Source of the DNA: CAZWVM01 sp964637705
GTDB taxonomy: Bacteria; UBA8481
Direction: 5' to 3'
Length of the DNA: 18,059 bases
NCBI GenBank assembly: GCA_964637705.1
Contig: CAZWVM010000062.1
Span: 1 to 18,059, forward strand
Under the pieces are notes generated by a model, which saw only the letters and a program-made list of their open reading frames with translations, did no database searches and was not told where the DNA came from. Below, piece after piece: positions 1 through 8,373 of this stretch (position 1 is its first letter; the number at the start of each line of letters is the position of its first letter). The position numbers and the translations under genes were made by a program.

Positions 1-479
1 TTGAGCTCCAAGGTCATCTTCGCATATTCCGTCGGAGCTCCGAGGCCGTATATGCATGAAATAGAGGCTACGACGATAGTGTCAGGACGGGTCAGGAGCG
101 AGGTGGTGGCCGAGAGGCGGAGGCGATCGATCCGTTCGTTGATCATCGAGTCCTTGTCGATGTAGGTGTCGGTTTGAGGGATGTAGGCCTCGGGCTGGTA
201 GTAGTCGTAGTAGCTGACGAAATACTCGACGGCGTTCTCGGGAAAGAAGGAGCGGAACTCGGCGAAGAGCTGGGCGCAGAGGGTCTTGTTGGGCGAGAGG
301 ACGAGGGCCGGGCGCTGGAGGCGCTCGATCACCTTGGCCATGGTGAAGGTTTTGCCGCTGCCGGTGACTCCGAGGAGCGTGAGGCGATCCTCCCCGGCCG
401 AAAGGCCGCCGCAGAGCGTCTCGATCGCTTCGGTCTGGTCTCCCGAGGGTGTGAACGGCGCGTGGAGCTTGAAGGACAT
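1..479 (-). CDS. uvrB: UvrB, excinuclease ABC subunit B (N-terminal 159 residues; rest lies outside the window)
   Basis: UvrB is the DNA-damage-verifying helicase-like subunit of nucleotide excision repair; it is loaded by UvrA and recruits UvrC. Translating the minus strand from the ATG at 479-477 gives a protein whose Walker A motif GVTGSGKT falls at residues 37-44. The UvrB hallmark FVSYYDYYQPEAY follows at about residues 87-99; its tyrosine-rich stretch is the start of the beta-hairpin that clamps damaged DNA. Next come an IDKDSMINERIDRLR stretch and an ASISCIYGLG stretch, both in family order. About 500 further residues, including helicase motifs and the UvrC-binding tail, must lie to the left of base 1. 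No Shine-Dalgarno is visible before the ATG, and a promoter-like -10 box ends 6 nt upstream of it, so the message may be leaderless. It is divergent from the M50 protease gene. Identification is firm. Confidence 0.97.
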   Translation of the reverse strand, partial: MSFKLHAPFTPSGDQTEAIETLCGGLSAGEDRLTLLGVTGSGKTFTMAKVIERLQRPALVLSPNKTLCAQLFAEFRSFFPENAVEYFVSYYDYYQPEAYIPQTDTYIDKDSMINERIDRLRLSATTSLLTRPDTIVVASISCIYGLGAPTEYAKMTLEL

Positions 480-485
480 GCGAAG

Positions 486-514
486 ACGATAGCCCAGTAT
501 CCGAGGTTTCTCAA
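486..514 (-). promoter_or_regulatory. Candidate σ70-type promoter for uvrB
   Basis: On the minus strand TTGAGA (514-509), a 17-nt spacer, then TATCGT (491-486). The -10 box ends 6 nt before the uvrB ATG, so transcription would begin at or next to the start codon. The boxes and spacing are seen directly; promoter activity is inferred. Confidence 0.45.
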
Positions 515-547
515 TGAACAATGAAAAATGGTAAATGAAAAATGCAT
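513..547. repeat. Five tandem 7-nt repeats, consensus AATGAAA
   Basis: Reads as AATGAAC, AATGAAA, AATGGTA, AATGAAA, AATGCAT without gaps. It is an A-rich island in otherwise GC-rich sequence, between divergent uvrB and the M50 protease gene, and it touches the proposed uvrB -35 box. It could be a replication-slippage tract or an AT-rich upstream promoter element. Confidence 0.7.
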
Positions 548-557
548 CTTTTACCTC

Positions 558-563
558 TACTCT
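558..563 (+). promoter_or_regulatory. Possible -10 box (TACTCT) for a leaderless M50 protease mRNA
   Basis: TACTCT is followed by seven bases (TCCCCCC) and then ATG at 571. There is no Shine-Dalgarno. I see no convincing -35 at 16-18 nt. It is listed because the same TANNNT-N6/7-ATG layout occurs before uvrB, treZ and the EIIA regulator. Confidence 0.3.
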
Positions 564-570
564 TCCCCCC

Positions 571-1200
571 ATGGATCCGATCGTCATCAGCCTCATCCTC
601 GCCTGGTTCATCCAGATGGGTGTCCACGAGGGCGCGCACGCCTACGCGGCCCACGCATGCGGCGACGACACGGCCCACCTCATGGGAAAGCGGAGCTTCG
701 ACCCGTTCCGGCACATCGAGTGGCGGAACCTGAACTCGATCCTCCTCTCCGTGGTTCTGCCCGTCTACACGGCGATGCAGGGGCACATCCCGATGGGCAT
801 GGCCTGGGTGCCGGTGAATCCCCTGAGGTTCCGGAAGATGAGGCGCGATCACGCCCTCGTCTCGGCGGCCGGGCCGCTCTCGAACTTCGCGCTGGCGGCG
901 GCGCTCCTGACCCTGCATTACGGCATCGCCTTCCTGCCGGCGGCCGAGGCCGTTCTCGCCGTCGACCAGCTCCTGTCGGCCGTCTACGTCACTTCGCTCG
1001 TCTACGGCGTCTTCAACGCGATTCCCCTGCCGCCCCTGGACGGGTCGCGAGTGCTCTACTACTTCCTGCCGCCCTCCCTGCGCGCCCTCATGGACGACAT
1101 CGAGCCCTACGGCTTCTGGATCCTCATCCTCTTCTTCGCGTTCGGCCGGGCGGGGGTCATCATCGAACCCTTCCTCGACCTCGGCCTCGCCCTCTGGTGA
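571..1200 (+). CDS. Site-2-protease-like zinc metallopeptidase, family M50
   Basis: A predicted intramembrane zinc protease of 209 residues, in the usual range for small stand-alone M50 proteins. The zinc-binding HEGAH motif (HExxH) is at residues 19-23, inside the first hydrophobic helix. The AAGPLSNF segment at 99-106 matches the family's conserved GPxxN element. The third zinc ligand is expected to be D157 in NAIPLPPLDGS (149-159). A hydrophobic C-terminal helix closes the protein. No PDZ or CBS domain is present, so this is not RseP- or SpoIVFB-like in architecture and its substrate cannot be guessed. I chose the ATG at 571 because the hydrophobic helix begins there. An in-frame ATG at 535 would add 12 residues, but it lies inside the AATGAAA repeats and has no ribosome-binding site. 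Monocistronic: a palindromic element begins 17 nt after the stop. Confidence 0.88.
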   Translation: MDPIVISLILAWFIQMGVHEGAHAYAAHACGDDTAHLMGKRSFDPFRHIEWRNLNSILLSVVLPVYTAMQGHIPMGMAWVPVNPLRFRKMRRDHALVSAAGPLSNFALAAALLTLHYGIAFLPAAEAVLAVDQLLSAVYVTSLVYGVFNAIPLPPLDGSRVLYYFLPPSLRALMDDIEPYGFWILILFFAFGRAGVIIEPFLDLGLALW

Positions 1201-1216
1201 AGGAGGCGAAGGAGGC

Positions 1217-1334
1217 GGTGTCAGGCAATGACATCCTTACGCATGGTAACGAGCCAAAGACTCGAATGCGGGTTTTTGAAACCGCATGTGTTTGATCGCA
1301 ATCGTCTCGTGTAAGAATGTAATTGCCTGACACC
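1217..1334. repeat. Palindromic element A, 26-bp imperfect terminal inverted repeats (possible MITE/REP-like element)
   Basis: The left arm 1217-1242 (begins GGTGTCAGGCAATGACATCC) and the right arm 1309-1334 (ends ATTGCCTGACACC) are inverted copies matching at 23 of 26 positions. Smaller hairpins lie inside: CGAG/CTCG near 1250-1265 and ATGCGG/CCGCAT near 1266-1287. It contains no credible gene. Its outermost bases GGTGTCAG...CTGACACC recur in element B (5563-5677), so the two probably belong to one dispersed family. It sits between the M50 protease stop and the promoter of the GH lipoprotein gene. Confidence 0.75.
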
Positions 1335-1354
1335 CCATTCGTCCCCCGTTCATC

Positions 1355-1383
1355 TTGAGACCACTTGCGACTTGATATATATA
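1355..1383 (+). promoter_or_regulatory. Candidate σ70-type promoter for the GH-A lipoprotein gene
   Basis: TTGAGA (1355-1360), a 17-nt spacer and TATATA (1378-1383), ending 8 nt before the ATG at 1392. The -35 hexamer is identical to the one proposed for uvrB. No Shine-Dalgarno is visible between the -10 box and the ATG. Confidence 0.5.
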
Positions 1384-1391
1384 CCGAGCCT

Positions 1392-2720
1392 ATGACGAAG
1401 ACCCTTCCCCATCTGCTTCTTCTGCTTTGGCTCGGAGCCGGAACCCTGGCCTGCGGCTCGAATGTGCCGCCGTCAAACGTTCCTGATACCGGAATTCCCT
1501 CCGCCGAGAAGCAAGGCGCCGTTCATGTGCTCAGGACAGCGCAAGGATTTCAGCTAATGCGAAACGGCAGTCCCTATTTCATCGAGGGAGCGGGCGTCAA
1601 GACCGAGTCGGAAGCGGACAGATACCTTTCGCGTCTCGTTGAGGCGGGCGGCAACTCGGTCCGGACCTGGGGGATCACGGGAGATATGAAGCCATTCCTG
1701 GACCGGGCCCACGCGCGCGGGCTGTCCGTCTCGCTCGGCCTATGGCTGCTCCACGAGGACGACGGAATCAATTACCTGGACACCGCCGCGGTCCGCCGTC
1801 AATTCGAGACGACCCGCAAGGCGGTGCTTGCCTACAAGGATCACCCGGCCCTGCTGCTCTGGGGAGTGGGCAATGAAGTCGAGATGGGCGGGGCCAGGCC
1901 GGAATTGTGGCAAGCCATCAACGAGGTGGCGGCCATGATTCACCAGCTTGACCCGAATCATCCCACCATGGCCGTGGTGGCGGATATCGACGCGAACAAG
2001 ATCGACGATCTCAAGCGATACTGCCCGGAAATCGATATCCTCGGCGTGAATTCGTATGGTGGAATCGGCACATTGCCGGAGCGACTCGCGGATTACGGCT
2101 GGGACAAACCCTACATCGTGACCGAGTTCGGGACGAACGGCGACTGGCAGGCCGACAGAACGCCATGGGATGCGCCGATCATGCCGTCCAGCACGGAACG
2201 GGCCGCCCTGTATCGCGAGGGGTATCGGCGCGCGGTCGCCGATCAGCCGAACTTATGCCTGGGTTCGTATGTTTTCTTCTGGGCCGCGGAGAAGGATTTG
2301 ACCGCCCTCGCCTGGTTCAACCTGTTCCTGGCCGATGGTTGCGCCCTGGACGCCGTGCAGGTGATGGAAGAGGCCTGGACCGGCGTGACGCCGGCAAACC
2401 AATGCCCGTCCATTCTCGGCCTTTCCTCGACGGCCGGTGAATCCGCTCTCCGACCCGGCGCAAGATTCAGGGTGCGGGTAACGGCCCGTGCCAATGACGG
2501 TGACACCCTGGCCTATACCTGGCTCATTGCCCGCGACAATCAAGGCAGGCTGACCCCGTGTCCGGACGGCAACGTCTCGACGTCCGATGCGACTCCGGGC
2601 GCCGTCACGGTCCTCGCCCCACGTCAGCCGGGCGATTATCGCTTGATGGCCTTTGTATCGGACGGCACGGGTTACGCCGCCACGGCCAACCTCCCCTTCA
2701 GCGTGCGTCCTTCCCCTTAG
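1392..2720 (+). CDS. Secreted lipoprotein glycoside hydrolase, GH-A clan TIM barrel with C-terminal Ig-like domain
   Basis: A predicted surface or periplasmic carbohydrate-active enzyme of 442 residues. Residues 1-21 form a lipoprotein signal (hydrophobic LLLLLWLGAGTLA, then Cys21; a threonine at -3 makes the lipobox slightly non-standard). Residues ~55-340 look like the (β/α)8 barrel of the GH2/GH5-type GH-A clan: GGNSVRTWG at 86-94, the acid/base Glu162 in LLLWGVGNE (154-162) and the nucleophile Glu245 in YIVTEFG (241-247). Residues ~350-442 form a β-rich Ig/PKD-like module. The true substrate cannot be told; β-glucan or mannan-type activity is possible. The start is the ATG directly before the signal peptide; an upstream alternative at 1365 would put nine extra residues in front. 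Codon use differs from neighbours: by hand, 36 of its first 60 codons end in G or C, against 48 of 60 for treZ. Monocistronic and convergent with asnS. Confidence 0.82.
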   Translation: MTKTLPHLLLLLWLGAGTLACGSNVPPSNVPDTGIPSAEKQGAVHVLRTAQGFQLMRNGSPYFIEGAGVKTESEADRYLSRLVEAGGNSVRTWGITGDMKPFLDRAHARGLSVSLGLWLLHEDDGINYLDTAAVRRQFETTRKAVLAYKDHPALLLWGVGNEVEMGGARPELWQAINEVAAMIHQLDPNHPTMAVVADIDANKIDDLKRYCPEIDILGVNSYGGIGTLPERLADYGWDKPYIVTEFGTNGDWQADRTPWDAPIMPSSTERAALYREGYRRAVADQPNLCLGSYVFFWAAEKDLTALAWFNLFLADGCALDAVQVMEEAWTGVTPANQCPSILGLSSTAGESALRPGARFRVRVTARANDGDTLAYTWLIARDNQGRLTPCPDGNVSTSDATPGAVTVLAPRQPGDYRLMAFVSDGTGYAATANLPFSVRPSP

Positions 2721-2787
2721 GGTGAGAAGTGCGCGTCAGGCATCTACATCGCTTCTTGCAGGCCCAAAGAACACCGAACGGTTGATC

Positions 2788-2819
2788 GCCGATTCCGCGG
2801 GAGATGTCCGCGATACGGC
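2788..2819. other. Imperfect GC-rich hairpin in the convergent GH/asnS intergenic region
   Basis: GCCGATTCCGCGG and CCGCGATACGGC pair imperfectly around a short loop, between the stop codons of the GH gene (2720) and asnS (2852). A two-way terminator would be expected here, but neither side has a T-run, so that role is only a guess. The rest of 2721-2851 holds no gene. Confidence 0.3.
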
Positions 2820-2851
2820 AAAGCAGCCATAGGACCACCCGGCACCGCCTC

Positions 2852-4243
<1,392 letters not shown>

Positions 4244-4253
4244 GGCGTCCTCC

Positions 4254-5492
4254 TCAGAAGAGGTAGATCTGGTGCGAGTCGGGGTTCTTGCCGAAGAAGG
4301 TGATGTCGTCGACCTTCTCGATGACCGGGCCGCGCAACAGCGCGTAGAGCGCCCGCTCGATCCCGACCCCTCCGCCGAAGGTGTCGGGGAAGAGCCCTCG
4401 TCCCTGCTCGTCCTTCATGCCGGCCGCAAGGAGGAAGGGCGCGTACCCGCCGATCCGGTCGATGTTCTCGACGTTGCCGCCGCGGATGCGCGGAGGCTCG
4501 GGGATGATGCGGTTGTCCACGAGCCGGGCGACGATGGGATCGAAGAGCCACTCGCGGATCCCCCCGGAGAGGATCTCGAGGGCCGGCGTCTGCTTCCGAT
4601 CCTTGCGGAGAAGGCTCTTGGCGCAGATGTCGTAGTTGAAGATGGTCGCGGAGGAGATGGACTCGGGCTTGACGCGCGAGCCGTCGCGGTTGAGGTAGGG
4701 ATAGACGAGGTCGTAGTTCTCGCGGAGGAGCCCGCGGATCCAGAAGAACTGGGAGTCGGTCGCTTCACCCGCCCCGACCTCGTAGTTCCTGTCGCCGTGC
4801 CGGGCCTTCGCCTCGTCGCACCGGAAGACCGGGAAGGGCCGCTTCGGGACCTCCAGCGCCACCCCGAGCGCCGCGAGGTTCTCCTCGTTGCGGTTCGCGA
4901 TCGCGGTCATGGCATGGACAATCATCCGCTCGAAGAAGGCCAGGGCGTTATCGAGGTCCTCGCGGAGAATCGCCGTGACCTTCTCGGGGGCGTCGTAATA
5001 CTCGTCGAGCGTGATCCCGCGGCCCCGCTTGACCTCGATGTCCATCTGGCTGAAATCGATCAGGTACTTGCCCCTCTGCTTCATGTTCGGATGCTCGATC
5101 TCGAGCCGGATGTTCGGGGAATCGACGTAGACGCCCTTCACCTTCGGGTTGAAGCAGGAGAGGAACTTGCAGTAGATCATGCTGTGCGTGGTGACATACG
5201 GCTGCCCCTTGTAGCTGATCGAGGGGGTGTGCTCGACGTCGTGCGCGAGCGGGTCGGTGATGATGCTCATGAGGACGCGCTCGATGTTCGTCAGGCCCTC
5301 CGCGACAAGATGCTCGGACATCGCATTGACGAAGGTGGTGCGGATCGCGAGCGCGTGGTGCACGGCGTCGCCGCACCACTTTCCGAGGTAGTTCTCGCGG
5401 ATGTATTCCTCGAGGCTCGAGCCGCCCTGCTTCAAGGCGGCCTGGTAACCGAAGAGATTCTGGGCGATCCGGGCGGTCTTTTCGTCGGGCAT
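4254..5492 (-). CDS. Archaeal-type asparagine synthetase (class II aminoacyl-tRNA-synthetase-like, AspRS/AsnRS paralogue)
   Basis: A 412-residue protein with a class II synthetase catalytic core but no anticodon-binding domain. Diagnostic stretches in order are SIITDPL (76-82), THSMIYCKF (102-110), SPNIRLE (125-131), FSQMDIEV (147-154), SGGIREW (309-315) and motif 3 as FGGGVGIERAL (372-382). From memory of the family, this set matches the archaeal asparagine synthetase related to AspRS (AS-AR), which amidates aspartate through an aspartyl-adenylate and is usually about 300 residues. This copy is longer, with an extra N-terminal segment of about 70 residues and insertions near 200-245 and 320-360. 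The start at 5492 has GAGGAG 9 nt upstream. It directly precedes asnS, so asparagine production and its use for tRNA charging are coupled in one transcript. The alternative is another synthetase-like ligase; E. coli-type AsnA is less similar. Confidence 0.8.
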   Translation of the reverse strand: MPDEKTARIAQNLFGYQAALKQGGSSLEEYIRENYLGKWCGDAVHHALAIRTTFVNAMSEHLVAEGLTNIERVLMSIITDPLAHDVEHTPSISYKGQPYVTTHSMIYCKFLSCFNPKVKGVYVDSPNIRLEIEHPNMKQRGKYLIDFSQMDIEVKRGRGITLDEYYDAPEKVTAILREDLDNALAFFERMIVHAMTAIANRNEENLAALGVALEVPKRPFPVFRCDEAKARHGDRNYEVGAGEATDSQFFWIRGLLRENYDLVYPYLNRDGSRVKPESISSATIFNYDICAKSLLRKDRKQTPALEILSGGIREWLFDPIVARLVDNRIIPEPPRIRGGNVENIDRIGGYAPFLLAAGMKDEQGRGLFPDTFGGGVGIERALYALLRGPVIEKVDDITFFGKNPDSHQIYLF

Positions 5493-5545
5493 GGCTTCGT
5501 GCTCCTCGTCTTCGAGTCTTCCTCGTTCGGCGGAACGGGTGGTCA

Positions 5546-5551
5546 ATATTA
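5546..5551 (-). promoter_or_regulatory. Weak candidate -10 box (TAATAT) for the asparagine operon
   Basis: On the minus strand TAATAT lies about 54 nt before the ATG at 5492, which would give a leader of roughly 45 nt carrying the GAGGAG ribosome-binding site. No good -35 is seen at the proper distance, where element B begins. Low confidence. Confidence 0.2.
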
Positions 5552-5562
5552 GCCGCCGGGCC

Positions 5563-5677
5563 AGTGACAGTCTCCCATAATCCCGCCATGAGCTCGAAAT
5601 CCAACGCGGTGAGCACGGGAAGCGGACGAGTGGGGCGGGTGGCTTCGTCGAAAGTGGGAATGTGGGAGACTGACACC
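5563..5677. repeat. Palindromic element B, ~23-bp imperfect terminal inverted repeats, same family as element A
   Basis: The left arm 5564-5586 (GTGACAGTCTCCCATAATCC, then CGC) and the right arm 5654-5676 (begins GTGGGAATGTGGGAGACTGA) are inverted copies matching at 19 of 23 positions. An inner CCCGCC/GGCGGG pair (about 5582-5587 and 5634-5639) extends the fold. Total size (~115 bp) and the outer GTGNCAG...CTGACACC bases match element A at 1217-1334, while the inner sequence has diverged. It fills most of the space between the divergent asparagine operon and treZ. Confidence 0.7.
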
Positions 5678-5689
5678 ATGAGCGGGGGC

Positions 5690-5695
5690 TATCAT
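5690..5695 (+). promoter_or_regulatory. Candidate -10 box (TATCAT) for leaderless treZ
   Basis: TATCAT is followed by exactly six bases and the ATG at 5702, the same geometry as uvrB (TATCGT-N6-ATG). No clear -35 exists at 17 nt; CTGACA at 5670-5675, in the end of element B, is close to consensus but only 14 nt away. Confidence 0.35.
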
Positions 5696-5701
5696 GCCGG
5701 C

Positions 5702-7600
5702 ATGACGACTTCACCTTATCCCCTGGGTGCTCACCCGATTCAGGGCGGCGCCACGTTCAGAGTCTGGGCCCCGCTCGCGAAGACCGTCGACCTGAAGCTG
5801 ACCGCCGGATCGGGCGCTCCGCGGACGATCACGATGAAGAGGCACGGCGACTTCTTCGAAGCCGTCGTCGAGGGCGCCGGTCCCGGGACGCAGTATCTCT
5901 ACGTCATCGACGGCGAACGGGAGCGGCCGGACCCCCGGTCGCGACGCCAACCGCTCGGTGTCCACGGCCCCTCCGAGGTCGTCGATCCCGCCGCGCATGC
6001 CTGGACCGATGCCGGGTGGAAAGGGTTGCCGCTCGAGGACCTCATCATCTACGAGCTTCACATCGGGACCTTCACTCCGGAGGGCACCTTCGACGCGGCG
6101 ATCGGCAAACTCGACTACCTCAAGGATCTCGGCGTCAACACGATCGAACTGATGCCGGTCTCCGCGTTTCCCGGCACGAGGAACTGGGGCTACGACGGCG
6201 TCCATTACTTCGCGCCCCAGGACTCCTACGGCGGACCCGGCGGCCTGAAACGCCTCGTCGACGCGGCTCACGCGATGGGTTTCGCCGTCTTCATGGACGT
6301 CGTCTACAACCATCTGGGGCCCGAGGGAAATTACCTCCGCGAATTCGGCCCCTACTTCACCGACCGCTACAAGACGCCCTGGGGCGACGCCCTGAACTAC
6401 GACGGCGAGAACTCCGCCGAGGTGCGCCGCTGGGCGATCGACAACGCGGTGTACTGGGTCGAGGAATTCCACATGGACGGCCTGCGACTCGACGCCGTCT
6501 TCGCGATCTTCGACATGAGCGATCCGCACGTGCTCGCGGAGATCGCCGCCGAGGTCCAGGCGGCCGGGGAAAAGGCCGGACGGAGCGCCTACGTGACCGC
6601 CGAGAGCCCCTTGAACGACGCGCGGCTCGTGCGCCCCCGCCCCGAGGGGTGCGGGCTCGACGCGCACTGGAACGACGACTACCACCACGCGGTCCGGACC
6701 GCGATGACCGGCGACAACCGCGGGTACCTTTCGCCCTTCGGGCGGATGGACGACATCCGCAAGGCCGTCGCCATCGGATACGTGCGGCCGGGGGAGGATT
6801 ACCGCACCCACCAGCCGATCGAGGAACCGGGCGAGGCGGGCGATCCCCTGCCGGCGGCACGCTCGCTCGACCTGCCGGGGCAGAGGATCATCTCCTTCAT
6901 CCAGAACCACGACCAGGTGGCGAACATCTCGGCGGGCAAGCGCCTGCCCGAGGTCGTCGGTCTCGACGGCGCCCGCGCCGCGGCCCTGCTTCTCTTCGCG
7001 ACGCCGTCGATTCCGCTTCTCTTCATGGGCGAGGAATACGCCGAACCGAACCGTTTCCTCTTCTTCGTCGATTTCGGCGACGAGTACCTGCGCGACGTCG
7101 TGCGCGGGGGGCGCGCGCGGGAGATGGCGGGCATGTGCGTCCAGACGCTCACCGAGGCCCTGGAGGACGACGCGACGGACCCGCGGACCTTCGAGCGTTC
7201 GAGGCTCGGCTGGAACCTCTCCGAACCCCGGCGCGCCGCGATGCTCCGCCTCTACAAGGACTTGATCGCGCTGCGCAGGCGAACCCCCGCCCTCGGGGAA
7301 CTTCGCAAGGACCTCTCATCCTGCGTCGTCGACGAGTCGAAGAAGACCGTCCTCGTATTGCGAGGACACCCCTCCGCGAAGCCGGTTCTTCTCGCCGCCA
7401 ACCTCGGCCCGGCGCCCGCGACGGTGGACGTGCCGGGCGCGACGAGCGGCTTCCGGCCGAAGACGGGCTGGGAGAGGATCCTCTTCTCCGAGGACCCCCT
7501 GTACGGCGGCCGCGGCGCGGATCTCGTGCCCGACGCGTGGGCGCCCGGCTCGGAGATCGTCTTTCCGCCGCGCAGCGCGGCGCTCTACATCGGGGGCTGA
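5702..7600 (+). CDS. treZ: Malto-oligosyltrehalose trehalohydrolase (GH13 family)
   Basis: Releases trehalose from maltooligosyl-trehalose, the second step of the TreY-TreZ route from glycogen or maltodextrin. It has 632 residues, slightly above the usual ~580-600. The N-terminal β-sandwich (about 8-95) begins LGAHPIQGGATFRVWAP. The GH13 barrel follows: IYELHIGTFTPEGTF (116-130), NWGYDGVHYFAP (161-172), DVVYNHLGPEGNY (199-211), nucleophile Asp264 in GLRLDAVFAI (260-269), acid/base Glu301 in VTAESPLNDARL (298-309) and Asp404 of the NHDQ motif (402-405). The FMGEEYAEPNRFLFF signature near 440 is typical of TreZ and not of α-amylase or branching enzyme. I take the ATG at 5702; an ATG at 5678 is also in frame, and open frame continues upstream only because element B lacks stops. 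No treY or glgX is nearby. Convergent with the Ehr operon, with 4 nt between stop codons. Confidence 0.93.
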   Translation: MTTSPYPLGAHPIQGGATFRVWAPLAKTVDLKLTAGSGAPRTITMKRHGDFFEAVVEGAGPGTQYLYVIDGERERPDPRSRRQPLGVHGPSEVVDPAAHAWTDAGWKGLPLEDLIIYELHIGTFTPEGTFDAAIGKLDYLKDLGVNTIELMPVSAFPGTRNWGYDGVHYFAPQDSYGGPGGLKRLVDAAHAMGFAVFMDVVYNHLGPEGNYLREFGPYFTDRYKTPWGDALNYDGENSAEVRRWAIDNAVYWVEEFHMDGLRLDAVFAIFDMSDPHVLAEIAAEVQAAGEKAGRSAYVTAESPLNDARLVRPRPEGCGLDAHWNDDYHHAVRTAMTGDNRGYLSPFGRMDDIRKAVAIGYVRPGEDYRTHQPIEEPGEAGDPLPAARSLDLPGQRIISFIQNHDQVANISAGKRLPEVVGLDGARAAALLLFATPSIPLLFMGEEYAEPNRFLFFVDFGDEYLRDVVRGGRAREMAGMCVQTLTEALEDDATDPRTFERSRLGWNLSEPRRAAMLRLYKDLIALRRRTPALGELRKDLSSCVVDESKKTVLVLRGHPSAKPVLLAANLGPAPATVDVPGATSGFRPKTGWERILFSEDPLYGGRGADLVPDAWAPGSEIVFPPRSAALYIGG

Positions 7601-7604
7601 GCGG

Positions 7605-8363
7605 CTACTTCAGGCGGTCCAGCACCCTCAGGAGACCGTCGAGGATCGTCCACGGGTGAGGCGGGCAGCCCGGGACGAAGAGGTCCACCTTCAACCGCCC
7701 CGTGACGCCGTTTCCCGACTCGGGCAGATCGATGAAGGGACCGCCGGAGATCGCGCAGGCGCCGACGGCTATGACGATTTTCGGGGGCGGTATCCCTTCC
7801 CAGGTCTTCTCCAGGGCGAGCTCCATGTTCCTCGTGACCGGGCCCGTGACGAGGATGCCGTCGGCGTGCCGCGGGGAGGCGACGAACTGGATGCCGAAGC
7901 GCGAGAGGTCGAAGACGAGGGTGTTGAGGACGTTCGTGTCGACTTCGCAACCGTTGCATCCCCCGGCGGAGACCTGTCGGAGCTTCAGGGAGCGGCCGAA
8001 GAGCGCCCGCGTCTTCTCATCCAGCGCGTGCGCCAGTTCCAACTCGCCTCCGGCCGTCACGAGCGATTCGCGGGCCGAGGCCGAGAGCCTGTAATCCCGC
8101 GTGAAGCGCATGACGCGGTGCGGGCATGCCTCGGTGCAGACCGTGCAGAAGAGACAGCGGCCCAGGTCGATTGTGAGCCCGCCCTCGGCGCGGACGATCG
8201 CGCCCGTCGGGCAGGCCTTTTCGCATTCGCGGCAGGAGGGCGGACAGGCTCGGGCATCGAACTCGGGACGGCCGCGGAACCGTTCCGGCAATTCCGGCTC
8301 GACGCGGGGATAGTCGCTCGTTCGGTATTTCTGCTTCAGGCGCGTCATGAGGACCTTCAACAT
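7605..8363 (-). CDS. hyfI: Ferredoxin-HyfI fusion: Ehr-type complex small subunit (NuoB-like) with N-terminal 2[4Fe-4S] domain
   Basis: Electron-carrying small subunit of the peripheral arm, 252 residues. Residues ~35-90 form a ferredoxin domain with two cluster motifs: C40, C44, C47, C51 (first gap one residue longer than usual) and C70, C73, C76, C80 (classical spacing). Residues ~125-252 are the NuoB/HyfI/HycG domain; its proximal [4Fe-4S] cluster ligands are intact as GGCNGCE (C136, C139), GAC (C203) and PGCPP (C233). In E. coli the ferredoxin (HyfH/HycF) and small subunit (HyfI/HycG) are separate proteins; here they are one chain. A strong GAGGAGG Shine-Dalgarno overlaps the hyfG stop, 10 nt upstream. 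It is the last gene of the operon and ends 4 nt from the oppositely oriented treZ stop, with no visible terminator. Confidence 0.9.
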   Translation of the reverse strand: MLKVLMTRLKQKYRTSDYPRVEPELPERFRGRPEFDARACPPSCRECEKACPTGAIVRAEGGLTIDLGRCLFCTVCTEACPHRVMRFTRDYRLSASARESLVTAGGELELAHALDEKTRALFGRSLKLRQVSAGGCNGCEVDTNVLNTLVFDLSRFGIQFVASPRHADGILVTGPVTRNMELALEKTWEGIPPPKIVIAVGACAISGGPFIDLPESGNGVTGRLKVDLFVPGCPPHPWTILDGLLRVLDRLK

Positions 8364-8373
8364 GGCGGCCTCC

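Noticed and set aside
513..547. CRISPR-like array
   Set aside because: Units are only 7 nt and directly adjacent with no spacers.
2788..2819. Rho-independent terminator for the GH gene or asnS
   Set aside because: The stem is imperfect and neither strand has a T-run; kept only as an unexplained hairpin.
5564..5701. Extended treZ start at GTG 5564
   Set aside because: The added residues are encoded by palindromic element B and resemble no TreZ; the conserved domain begins just after the ATG at 5702.
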